Assembly (NCBI GenBank): GCA_900314985.1
Contig: OMXL01000014.1
Location: 1-51,779 of the forward strand
Source: an uncultured Prevotellaceae bacterium
GTDB lineage: Bacteria > Bacteroidota > Bacteroidia > Bacteroidales > Bacteroidaceae
Reading direction: 5' to 3'
DNA length: 51,779 bases
Below, in pieces: positions 35,471-46,202 of the stretch (the first letter of the stretch is position 1; every line of letters starts with the position of its first letter). The notes beneath the pieces were generated by a model. That model saw only the letters and a program-made list of their open reading frames with translations, was not told the DNA's origin and searched no databases. A program made the translations under genes and the position numbers.

Positions 35471-37036
35471 ATGAGCAAACAATTAGAAAAAATTAAACAG
35501 CTCATCGAGAAGCGCGAACAGGCACGTCTCGGTGGTGGAGAGAAAGCCATACAGAAGCAGCACGAGAAGGGCAAGTACACTGCCCGCGAGCGCATCGAGA
35601 TGTTGCTTGACAAGGGCTCGTTCGAGGAGTACGACATGTTCAAAGAGCATCGCTGCTACAACTTCGGCATGGAGAAGAAGAACTTCCTTGGCGATGGTGT
35701 GGTAGCAGGTTCAGGTACTATCGACGGTCGTCTGGTATTTATCTTCGCACAGGACTTCACCGTACATGCCGGTTCACTCAGTGAGACTATGGCACAGAAG
35801 ATTTGCAAGGTAATGGATATGGCCATGAAGATGGGTGCTCCTGTCATCGGTATCAACGACTCAGGTGGTGCACGTATTCAGGAAGGTATCAACGCCCTGG
35901 CTGGTTTCGCTGAGATCTTCGAGCGTAACATCCTGGCTTCAGGTGTGATTCCTCAGATCAGTGGTATCTTCGGTCCTTGCGCAGGTGGTGCCGTTTACTC
36001 TCCTGCCCTCACCGACTTCACCCTGATGATGGAAGGTACGTCATACATGTTCCTCACTGGTCCTAAGGTGGTAAAGACCGTTACTGGCGAGGACATCGAC
36101 CAGGAGCATCTGGGTGGTGCATCAGTACACGCTTCTAAGTCTGGTGTAACTCACTTCACTGCTAAGACTGAGGAAGAGGCTGCAGAGATGATTAAGACCC
36201 TGCTGAGCTATATTCCTTCTAACAATATGGAGCTGGCTCCTCGCAAGAAGTGCACAGACCCCATCGACCGTCTGGAGGATTCACTGAACGAGATTATTCC
36301 TGAGAACCCCAACGAGGCTTACGATATGTATAAGGTTATCTCGGCTATCACCGACGACCACGAGTTCTTTGAGGTACAGCCTAAGTTCGCTAAGAACATC
36401 ATCGTAGGCTTCGCTCGCTTCAACGGTCAGAGCGTAGGTATCGTTGCTAACCAGCCTTCTTGCTACGCTGGTGTGCTCGACGTAAACGCCAGCCGTAAGG
36501 GTGCTCGCTTCGTACGTTTCTGCGACGCTTTCAATATTCCTATTGTATCACTCGTAGACGTTCCTGGATTCTTGCCTGGTACAGGTCAGGAGTACAACGC
36601 TGTCATCCTGCACGGTGCCCAGCTGCTGTACGCTTACGGCGAGGCTACCGTACCCAAGATTACCGTTACCCTGCGTAAGTCATACGGTGGTTCACACATC
36701 GTGATGGGCTCTAAGCAGCTGCATACCGACCTGAACTACGCATGGCCTTCTGCTGAGATTGCCGTAATGGGTGCATCAGGTGCTGCCGCAGTGCTGTATG
36801 CCAAGGAGGCTAAGGCTAAGAAGGAAGCTGGTGAGGACGTTAAGGCATTCATCGCTGAGAAGGAGGAGGAGTACAACGAGCTCTTCGCTAATCCTTATCA
36901 GGCTGCTAAGTATGGCTACATTGACGACGTCATCGAGCCACGTAACACTCGTTTCCGCATCTGTCGCGCACTGGCCCAGCTGGCTACCAAGCGTGACTCA
37001 CTGCCCGCTAAGAAGCACGGTAACATTCCAATGTAA
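35471..37036 (+). CDS. mmdA: Methylmalonyl/propionyl-CoA carboxyltransferase subunit
   Basis: The carboxyltransferase (beta) subunit that moves carboxyl groups between biotin and propionyl-CoA. The 521-residue product has two crotonase-like halves with glycine-rich oxyanion-hole segments (SGGARIQEGINALAGF, then GTGQEYNAVILHGAQLL) and the ACCBIAS-type linker KKCTDPIDRLEDSLNEIIPENPNEAYDM pattern. Codon use differs from its neighbours (mainly GGT, GCT, CCT, CGT), as expected of a very highly expressed gene. It is followed by a 49-residue protein and the biotin carrier. Confidence 0.96.
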   Translation: MSKQLEKIKQLIEKREQARLGGGEKAIQKQHEKGKYTARERIEMLLDKGSFEEYDMFKEHRCYNFGMEKKNFLGDGVVAGSGTIDGRLVFIFAQDFTVHAGSLSETMAQKICKVMDMAMKMGAPVIGINDSGGARIQEGINALAGFAEIFERNILASGVIPQISGIFGPCAGGAVYSPALTDFTLMMEGTSYMFLTGPKVVKTVTGEDIDQEHLGGASVHASKSGVTHFTAKTEEEAAEMIKTLLSYIPSNNMELAPRKKCTDPIDRLEDSLNEIIPENPNEAYDMYKVISAITDDHEFFEVQPKFAKNIIVGFARFNGQSVGIVANQPSCYAGVLDVNASRKGARFVRFCDAFNIPIVSLVDVPGFLPGTGQEYNAVILHGAQLLYAYGEATVPKITVTLRKSYGGSHIVMGSKQLHTDLNYAWPSAEIAVMGASGAAAVLYAKEAKAKKEAGEDVKAFIAEKEEEYNELFANPYQAAKYGYIDDVIEPRNTRFRICRALAQLATKRDSLPAKKHGNIPM

Positions 37037-37059
37037 TTGAGAATTGAAAATTAGCAATT

Positions 37060-37209
37060 ATGAAGAACGAAGTATATGCAGCCATCGCAATGGCTCTCTA
37101 TGAGTTCAAGGGCAACAACGTACACGACAAGGAGGCTGGTATTATCACCATCAGTGAGAAGCAGACTCAGTGGAACGGCTATGCTCAGACAATGACTGCA
37201 CACCCCTAA
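37060..37209 (+). CDS. Small 49-residue protein of the carboxylase cluster
   Basis: ATG 37060 to TAA 37207-37209 encodes a protein starting MKNEVYAAIAMALYEF and ending MTAHP. It lies 23 bases after mmdA and 37 bases before the biotin carrier gene, in the position where other Bacteroidales have an OadG-like or small accessory protein. The segment YAAIAMALYEFKGNNVHDKE resembles the C-terminal tail of such subunits, but there is no membrane helix here. It may be a trimmed accessory subunit that anchors the biotin carrier to the carboxyltransferase. Confidence 0.75.
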   Translation: MKNEVYAAIAMALYEFKGNNVHDKEAGIITISEKQTQWNGYAQTMTAHP

Positions 37210-37246
37210 TAAGGGAATAGGTATAAGTGAAAAGTGAAAAACAATT

Positions 37247-37684
37247 ATGAAGAAAGAATATAAGTACACCATCAATGGTAACCAGTATGAGGTAACCATT
37301 GGAGACATCGAGGGAACTGTAGCTACCGTCAACGTCAATGGCGAAGAGTATAAGGTAGAATGGGAACCCGAGGCAGAACCTGAGAAGAAGAAGCCTGTAT
37401 TGGGCAAGCCCGCAGCAGCCGCTGCTGCCGACAGCAGCGCAGAGACTGCCAGCGCAGCCAACGTCAACACCAACAACGCCGTTAAGGCTCCACTGCCTGG
37501 CGTCATCACCTCTATCGAGGTTGCCGTTGGTGACGAGGTAAAGGCCGGTGACACTGTGCTCGTGCTGGAAGCCATGAAGATGGCCAACAACATCGAGGCT
37601 GAGAAGGATGGTAAGGTTACTGCCATTCTGGTACAGGCAGGTCAGTCTGTCATGGAAGACGATGCCCTCGTAGTAATCGAGTAA
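37247..37684 (+). CDS. mmdC: Biotin carboxyl carrier subunit
   Basis: The biotinylated subunit of the methylmalonyl-CoA carboxylase/decarboxylase. The 145-residue product has an N-terminal beta domain (1-45), a flexible Ala/Pro-rich linker (about 48-80) and a biotinyl domain with the biotin lysine K111 in EAMKM. A strong bidirectional terminator follows. The sodium-pumping membrane subunit that often comes next is absent. Confidence 0.96.
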   Translation: MKKEYKYTINGNQYEVTIGDIEGTVATVNVNGEEYKVEWEPEAEPEKKKPVLGKPAAAAAADSSAETASAANVNTNNAVKAPLPGVITSIEVAVGDEVKAGDTVLVLEAMKMANNIEAEKDGKVTAILVQAGQSVMEDDALVVIE

Positions 37685-37716
37685 GCTAATAGCCAACTGC
37701 TAATAGCTAATAGCAA
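37682..37716 (+). repeat. TAATAGC heptamer tract after mmdC
   Basis: GCTAATAGCC, CTAATAGC, TAATAGC units lie between the mmdC stop and the terminator. Confidence 0.6.
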
Positions 37717-37718
37717 AA

Positions 37719-37746
37719 ATAAGCCGCTCAGCAGTGAGCGGCTTAT
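37719..37746. terminator. Bidirectional terminator between mmdC and panD
   Basis: AATAAGCCGCTCA-GC-paired with TGAGCGGCTTATT: a perfect 13-bp stem with a 2- to 4-base loop, AT-rich on both sides, between convergent genes. Confidence 0.9.
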
Positions 37747-37749
37747 TTA

Positions 37750-38094
37750 TTATAGTTTATTTCCTTCTTTCGGGAAGACCACGGTGGGCTTAAAGGTCTT
37801 TGCTTCCTCAAAGTCCATCTGGGCATAGGAGATGATGATGACCACATCGCCTACCTGCACCTTACGGGCTGCAGCACCGTTCAGACAGATACAGCCACTG
37901 CCACGCTCACCTTTTATAATATAGGTCTCGAAGCGTTCACCATTGTTATTGTCAACAATTTGCACCTTCTCGCCAGCAATCATGTTGGCGGCATCCATCA
38001 AATCCTCATCGATGGTAATGCTACCCATATAGTTAAGATTGGCCTCCGTTATCGTGGCACAATGGATCTTCGACTTTAATACTTCAATTGTCAT
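37750..38094 (-). CDS. panD: Aspartate 1-decarboxylase
   Basis: Makes beta-alanine from aspartate for pantothenate synthesis. I chose the ATG at 38094 (114 residues): this places the self-cleavage site YMGS at Gly24-Ser25, as in the characterised enzyme, whereas the TTG at 38103 would add three residues. Ser25 becomes the pyruvoyl cofactor. It starts 5 bases after the panC stop. Confidence 0.96.
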   Translation of the reverse strand: MTIEVLKSKIHCATITEANLNYMGSITIDEDLMDAANMIAGEKVQIVDNNNGERFETYIIKGERGSGCICLNGAAARKVQVGDVVIIISYAQMDFEEAKTFKPTVVFPKEGNKL

Positions 38095-38099
38095 AATTA

Positions 38100-38951
38100 T
38101 CAATTCTTATATTTGATATGGTCAATCAAACGAATGGGCGTCTTACCGCAATAGACGGTGATACAGCCAACAACGTATGGGGTATCATCCCAATTCTCAA
38201 TATCCTGCAACGTGTTGCCATCAACGATAGAGAAATACTCGACATCCAAGCCGTCAACAGCATTGATGTCGGCCACAACCTTGTCGTGGGTCTCTTTGAC
38301 AGTGTGTTTCTTGGCATAGGTTACGCTGGCCTTCAGCGCCTTATAAATTGCTGGTGCGATAGCGCGTTCATCCTTGGATAACAGCGTGTTACGGCTGGAG
38401 CGAGCCAGCCCGTCAGCATCACGAACAATGTCGCACTCCACAATCTCGACAGGCAGTTGCAGGTGGCGAACCATCGCCTTCACAACAGCTATCTGCTGCC
38501 AGTCTTTCTCACCGAAATAGGCACGGTTGGGCTTGACGATATAGAACAGACGGCTCACTACCTGGCAGACACCATTGAAGTGACCAGGACGGTGAGCGCC
38601 CTCCATGACTGTTGATACAGGAGGATACTCAAACTGACGGGTGTCAGGCGTAGGATACATCTCTTCCACACTGGGAGCCAGCACATAGTCAGCGCCACAC
38701 TCCTCCAACAGCTGGCAGTCAGCATCCAACGTACGGGGATAGTTTTTCAGGTCGTTCTTGTCGTTGAATTGTGTTGGATTGACAAATACCGACACCACGG
38801 TTATCCCATTTTCCTTCACGCTACGACGCACCAAAGAAGCATGTCCTTCATGCAGGGCTCCCATGGTTGGTACGAGACCGATTTGTTTTCCTTGCTTGCG
38901 ATCTTCAAACAATTGGTTCTGAAGGTCTACAATCTTATTAAATACTTTCAT
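38100..38951 (-). CDS. panC: Pantothenate synthetase
   Basis: Joins pantoate and beta-alanine with ATP. The 283-residue product has the [14 protein letters not shown] motif (28-41, nucleotide-binding HxGH), FVNPTQFN, and GEKDWQQ. It heads a panC-panD pair. No panB is in the window. The divergent half-length GT5 gene is a common Bacteroidetes neighbour. Confidence 0.97.
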   Translation of the reverse strand: MKVFNKIVDLQNQLFEDRKQGKQIGLVPTMGALHEGHASLVRRSVKENGITVVSVFVNPTQFNDKNDLKNYPRTLDADCQLLEECGADYVLAPSVEEMYPTPDTRQFEYPPVSTVMEGAHRPGHFNGVCQVVSRLFYIVKPNRAYFGEKDWQQIAVVKAMVRHLQLPVEIVECDIVRDADGLARSSRNTLLSKDERAIAPAIYKALKASVTYAKKHTVKETHDKVVADINAVDGLDVEYFSIVDGNTLQDIENWDDTPYVVGCITVYCGKTPIRLIDHIKYKN

Positions 38952-39094
38952 TCTAAACTGATAGTGTACAAAATCGAGTGCAAAATAACAACATTTTTAC
39001 CAAATAAGAAAGAAATATCGTAAAAATATGCCAAAACAAGGCTAAAAAAATCAAAAACCTGCACATTTCTTGCACTTTTGTGAGTATTTTTTCG

Positions 39095-39102
39095 TATCTT
39101 TG
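39095..39102 (+). promoter_or_regulatory. -7 box of the GT5-like gene
   Basis: TATCTTTG lies 20 bases before the ATG at 39123. Candidate TTG boxes are at 14 or 22 bases, so the spacing is imperfect. Confidence 0.45.
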
Positions 39103-39122
39103 CAAAGATAAAATCGTACCAT

Positions 39123-39920
39123 ATGGCAAAGAAGATTCTATTCATCAATCAGGAGATCGTTCCTTATGTTCCCGACAGCAACCTGTCGCTGATGGGTAAG
39201 GCGTTGCCTCAGGCAATGCAGGATGCTGGACACGAAATACGCACGTTCATGCCCAAATGGGGTATCATCAACGAGCGCCGCGGACAGCTTCATGAGGTAA
39301 TTCGTCTGTCAGGTATGAACCTGATTATCGACGACACAGACCATCCTCTGATTATTAAAGTGGCCACCATCGTAGGCACACGCATACAGGTGTATTTCAT
39401 TGATAACGAAGACTACTTCACCAAGCGCAAGATGGAGCAAGACGAGAATGGCAACGACTATGCCGACAACGGTGAGCGTGCTATCTTCTTCGCTCGTGGT
39501 GTATTGGAGACCGTCAAGAAGCTGCGCTGGGTACCCGATATCATCCACGTACAGGGATGGATGAGTGCCGTAGTGCCTCTCTACATCAAAACGGCCTACC
39601 ACGAAGAGCCCTCATTTGCCAACACCAAGGTGGTGACATCGCTCTTCCCCAAGACCATCACCGCTAATCTGGGTGACAACTTCAAGCAGTGTGTGGAGTT
39701 CCGCGAGGCAACAGCCGATCTGCTGACGAAATACAACGACAACTTCGACTTCGACGAGTTGAACAAGATGGCGATAGACTATAGCGACGGTGTCATTGCA
39801 GCACACAAGGATGTCAATCCGGAACTGCTGAAATATGCTGAAGCCAACAACATCCCCAATCTTGCATATCCTGGTGAGGACTTCTACAGTGCGTACGAGG
39901 ATTTTTACGAAAAGATTTAA
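39123..39920 (+). CDS. Half-length glycogen/starch synthase-like protein (GT5 N-terminal domain)
   Basis: A 265-residue protein matching only the N-terminal Rossmann domain of GT5 glycogen synthases (MAKKILFINQEIVPYVPDSNLSLMG, then DIIHVQGWMSAVVPLYIKT). The C-terminal domain with the nucleotide-sugar site is absent, and no frameshift or remnant follows, since the DUF4270 gene begins 13 bases later. The usual K-x-G-G-L loop near the N-terminus is not present. Bacteroidetes genomes often have this short form beside panC, so it is a family of its own, probably without full synthase activity. Confidence 0.85.
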   Translation: MAKKILFINQEIVPYVPDSNLSLMGKALPQAMQDAGHEIRTFMPKWGIINERRGQLHEVIRLSGMNLIIDDTDHPLIIKVATIVGTRIQVYFIDNEDYFTKRKMEQDENGNDYADNGERAIFFARGVLETVKKLRWVPDIIHVQGWMSAVVPLYIKTAYHEEPSFANTKVVTSLFPKTITANLGDNFKQCVEFREATADLLTKYNDNFDFDELNKMAIDYSDGVIAAHKDVNPELLKYAEANNIPNLAYPGEDFYSAYEDFYEKI

Positions 39921-39933
39921 GTAAGGAAAAGAA

Positions 39934-41373
39934 ATGAGAAATTGGATAATGGTCGGGATTGCGCTTCTCACAGCAGCAATCTCGTCGTGTAGTGAAGACA
40001 CATCAACCCTGGGCTACTCTCTGACCAGCGACGTAGACCGATTCACTATTGAGACTGATACCTTCGACATTACTACCCGCTCCATTGCAGCGGGTTCTGT
40101 ATTGTCGCGCAATGCCTATTCCTATTTAGGCCGCATCAAGGACCCAGAGACGGGAACCTATATTAAATGTGACTATACCATGCAGTTCTCTCTGCTGGAG
40201 TCTGAAGTCAACAGTCTCTTCAAGAGTAGCGAGAGCATCTTCGGTCGTGACGAGAACAATCAGCCCATCGTTGACTCTTGTAACGTTCACATTCTGATTA
40301 ACACCTATCAGGGTGACTCACTGACAGCCATGAAGCTGGCACTCATGGAGCTTAACAAGCCCATGAAGAGTACTGACGCCATCTATACTGACTATGACCC
40401 TGAGGCTGCAGGAATCGTACGCACCGACGTTGGAGCCGTCAGAAGCGAGAAGGTGTATTCTGCCAGCGACCTGACGCTCAGCGACAGTATGCGCAACGTC
40501 TATCGTACGGGTAAGTACTTCGCCTATGTCAAGGTGCCCCTCAACAAGGAGTATATTGACAAGGACGGCAAGAAGTACAACAACTACGGTACTTACATCA
40601 TGCGGAAATACTACGAGAACACATCGTACTTCAAGAACTTCAACAGTTTCATCCGCAACGTTTGTCCAGGATTCTATATCAAGTCTACCGATGGTCAGGG
40701 CATCATCATCGAGGTGGCTTTCACACAACTTAATATCTACTACCGCTACAAGTCGGACGACGTAGTCTATTCTGCATCATGCTCACTCAACTCTACCGAT
40801 GAGGTGCTCAAGGCTACACACATCAGCTACGACAAGACGGGTATCGACAAATTGGTAGAAAACGACACCTGCACCTATCTGAAGACGCCAGCAGGTATCT
40901 ATACGGAGGTGACGCTACCCATTGACGACATCAAGAAGGGACACGAGAACGACACCATCACCTCTGCAAAGGTAACCTTTACCCGTATGCGTCCTCGCAG
41001 CGACCTCTCTGAGGTCATCCTTGAAGAGCCCACCCAAGTACTGCTCATTGAGAAAGACAGTCTCAAGTCATTCTTTGAGGACAACGGTACGCCCGATAAT
41101 ATGAAAGCATATCTGGCTACATACAACAGCAATCAGAAGACTTATAGTTTCAACAACCTCTCGTATATGATTAACCGCATGTATGCCCGCAAGGGTCAGT
41201 CGGAGAACTGGAACAAGGCCGTACTCATTCCTGTAGAGGTACAGAGCAATTCATCGTCAACGGCATCGGGTATTGCCAACGAGATGAATGTAAACAGTAT
41301 ACGCTTGGTGGGCGGTGCTGCCAACAGACATGCGCCAATCCGCATGAGCGTCATCTATAACGTCAACAAATAG
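39934..41373 (+). CDS. DUF4270 family lipoprotein
   Basis: A 479-residue outer-membrane or surface lipoprotein with signal MRNWIMVGIALLTAAISSC (Cys at 19). It is mostly beta structure; the family feature TLGYSLTSDVDRFTI lies just after the lipid anchor. The family is Bacteroidetes-specific with no proven role. It is preceded by the GT5-like gene and followed 10 bases later by a 42-residue protein, a conserved triad. Confidence 0.9.
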   Translation: MRNWIMVGIALLTAAISSCSEDTSTLGYSLTSDVDRFTIETDTFDITTRSIAAGSVLSRNAYSYLGRIKDPETGTYIKCDYTMQFSLLESEVNSLFKSSESIFGRDENNQPIVDSCNVHILINTYQGDSLTAMKLALMELNKPMKSTDAIYTDYDPEAAGIVRTDVGAVRSEKVYSASDLTLSDSMRNVYRTGKYFAYVKVPLNKEYIDKDGKKYNNYGTYIMRKYYENTSYFKNFNSFIRNVCPGFYIKSTDGQGIIIEVAFTQLNIYYRYKSDDVVYSASCSLNSTDEVLKATHISYDKTGIDKLVENDTCTYLKTPAGIYTEVTLPIDDIKKGHENDTITSAKVTFTRMRPRSDLSEVILEEPTQVLLIEKDSLKSFFEDNGTPDNMKAYLATYNSNQKTYSFNNLSYMINRMYARKGQSENWNKAVLIPVEVQSNSSSTASGIANEMNVNSIRLVGGAANRHAPIRMSVIYNVNK

Positions 41374-41383
41374 TTTTCTGTAG

Positions 41384-41512
41384 ATGGCAGACAACTTCTT
41401 AGAGAAACACTTCGAGGAGTATGAGGCCCGCAAGGCCGCCTATCTCCGCAAGAAGAAACATCTACCAAAAATGCCTCGTCCTCTGGAACGCCCAGAGGAT
41501 GAGGCATTATAA
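41384..41512 (+). CDS. Conserved small basic protein (42 residues)
   Basis: ATG 41384 to TAA 41510-41512 encodes MADNFLEKHFEEYEARKAAY followed by RKKKHLP and an acidic end. The pattern of an amphipathic charged helix and K-rich centre resembles a short family seen after DUF4270 genes in Bacteroidales. No domain or catalytic residue is present. Its last 12 codons are also the arms of a long hairpin (41471-41507), so coding and structural roles overlap. Confidence 0.7.
   Translation: MADNFLEKHFEEYEARKAAYLRKKKHLPKMPRPLERPEDEAL
41471..41507. terminator. Long hairpin overlapping the end of the 42-residue gene
   Basis: ATGCCTCGTCCTCTGG pairs with CCAGAGGATGAGGCAT (16 pairs, one G-U) with a 5-base loop. 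It lies between convergent genes and may act as a bidirectional terminator, although no clear T-run follows. Confidence 0.6.
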
Positions 41513-41535
41513 TTGAGCCATTAGCTGTTGGCCTT

Positions 41536-43889
<2,354 letters not shown>

Positions 43890-43890
<1 letters not shown>

Positions 43891-46187
43891 CAGCGGATAA
43901 CCGTTTTCTGTCCGTTAATAATATAGATTCCTTTATTCAAACGACCCTTGACCTTGCGGCCCTGCAGGTCGTACATCTCACGTCTTACTTCTGACAACTC
44001 ACGTCTAACATCTACAACGCCAGTGACCACCTTATCCGTCACGCCCAACTCATCGTCCTGACAGTCAGTCTTCAGATATGCCTGGAAAGGAATGATGCGC
44101 TCATTATTCTGCATACGAACGAACTTCAACTTTTCCAAATCGTTGTTAGGCACTAAGCGGAACGCACCATCTGCGCCATCTGAATAGGTATTGTCATAAC
44201 AGCCAACAAGCCACCCAGTAGCATCAGCAGCACGTGACGCACTTGGTTCAGCAGGCATACTCATCTCTACTACATCCAACGTGTACAGCTGGGTGTTGTT
44301 ATCAGCAGCCTTAAACAGATATGGCACATGAGCCTTCAGTCCGTCGGTGACTTCCTCTACCTTCACATAGCCTTGGTCAACAGACTTCACGTGATAGAGA
44401 TGGCCGAAATACTCCATATCCTCAGCACAGATGTCAAACGGCAGGCAAAGCGTAGTGGTTTCATCCTTCTTGAAGATGCGGTCCAGTTCTATACAGCCAG
44501 ACACGAAAGAGCCAGACAGTCCGAACGACTCGTTCTCACTCATGTCAGCATCCAAAACAACGCTCTGGCAGATGTTACCGATAATGACGTTGGCCTCGTT
44601 GGTGGTATTACCTACTGGCATATAGATGAATGTGTTCTTAGAGAGACCAGCGAAGGGACCAGACTCACGACTGACGTTGACACCCGTAATGCTGGTGTTA
44701 CGTAGGTCGACGTATTTCAGGAATGGGAAACCGACAAACATATCGTCAGTCAGTGTGTTGACATCAGGATTGTTCACCACAAGGGTACCTTCTTCAGCAT
44801 CATATTCCACGCCTTCATCCGTTACGGTCACCTCATCACCATCTACGTCACCTTCTGAGTTAGACGACTGCATACCAGAAGCATTGACACCCACGCTCGA
44901 CAGACCTACAGTCACCGTGGTCTTCTTGACAGCACGGTTGTTAGCAGCGGCAGACTCCTCTGTATCAACGACAGGACTGTTGCTATAGACATAGACATAG
45001 GTAGCCTCAGAACAAGCATACGGGAATTCGAAGGTCTGGAATTCCAAAGCTCCCGTGATGACAAACGGCTCTTGCATACCTACCTGCACGTTCAACACAC
45101 CGTCTTCGCCAGTCTTGGCAGTAATCAGGATTTTACCATAACCAGCAGGCACCATGAATGTCAGACCAGCAAACTTCTCAGCAAACTCAGGAGTACCTGG
45201 TTCGTAGTTTGCAATGATATCACGCACGTCATCCTCAACCATAGTAGATCCCAGCACGACACAGTTCTCGTCTGGGTCAACGCCGTCGTCATTGTCTTCG
45301 TCAAGGGTGTACAGCACATTGTTGATGACAGTATTGCTCAAATCCTGGTCGCCAGCATCCTCATCACCCACATCAACAGTGGTCGTCTCTCCCGGCTCGT
45401 CAACAATAGGCGTCACAGGTGTAGCAATCTCTATCTCCTGTTCAGCGATAGAACCACTAAGCATGGCCAGGTTCTGCATAAAGACTGTAAAGTCGTAGCC
45501 CTTAATGACAGGACCATTGACTGTGGTCTTCATCTTCAAGGTACCAGGCGTATTACCCTCAGTAGTAAACGTCAGTGTACCGCCATGCCCCTCAATGGCA
45601 TTGGCGTCTTTCGCAGTCATGGTGTTCGTGCCTTTCAGATAGATGACAAGGTTGTCATTCCACGACTGAATGCCGCCATATTGCTCATAGGCAAGATCCT
45701 GAAATACCAGCATGTTATTGCCATCATACTTCATGCTTCCGCCATCGCCCAAGATGTCAGTACGATTCTTGTCTGTTATCACTTGGTAGCCCACTATCAG
45801 CAGCTTATCTGCATGAGGGTCGCGGAAGTCCACTGTGACCTCATAGTCATAGTCGCCCTCCATGACAAAGTAGTACCAGGTATAGCCAAATGGATTAGCA
45901 TCAGGATTACCTGTCAGCAGCTCCACAGGTTCAGCGACATCAGGCGCCCTCTTAGGACTTTTGGCACTACCGCCATCAATGGTCTTGACGACCTTGATAT
46001 GTTCGGCAGTAATATAGAATCCTGAGGCTGGAAGCATTTCCAGATCACATATAGAATTCCCTCTGAAGCTGTACGATGCGTTGCCCTGACCAGTCTGGAT
46101 AATGCTCACCTGTCCTTTTGCCCACATCATGGAGGATGTGAGCAACAGGAAGGTCAGCAACATCATATCTCTGATATGATTCTTCAT
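43890..46187 (-). CDS. Large secreted surface protein I (C-terminal sorting-like tail)
   Basis: A 765-residue exported protein with signal peptide (about 1-25, ending MMWAKG). It contains beta-rich segments with a carbohydrate-dockerin-like low-complexity stretch (about 255-300, Asp/Glu-rich), and a conserved module near the end (LPFDICAEDMEYFGHLYHVK, then PFQAYL). The last 33 residues (MYDLQGRKVKGRLNKGIYIINGQK) match the C-terminal tail shared with the next two genes, probably a sorting or anchoring signal of the type IX secretion kind. No enzyme motif was seen. Its stop overlaps the pcrA start by one base. Confidence 0.8.
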
Positions 46188-46202
46188 AGTCAGATCGTTT
46201 AA

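Noticed and set aside
37051-37696. Long minus-strand frames of 181 and 191 codons
   Set aside because: They are shadows of the biotin carrier and the 49-residue gene, driven by Ala/Pro-rich codons.
45072-46025. Long plus-strand frame of 317 codons
   Set aside because: It is antisense to the well-supported secreted protein I gene, with no start context and no familiar domain.
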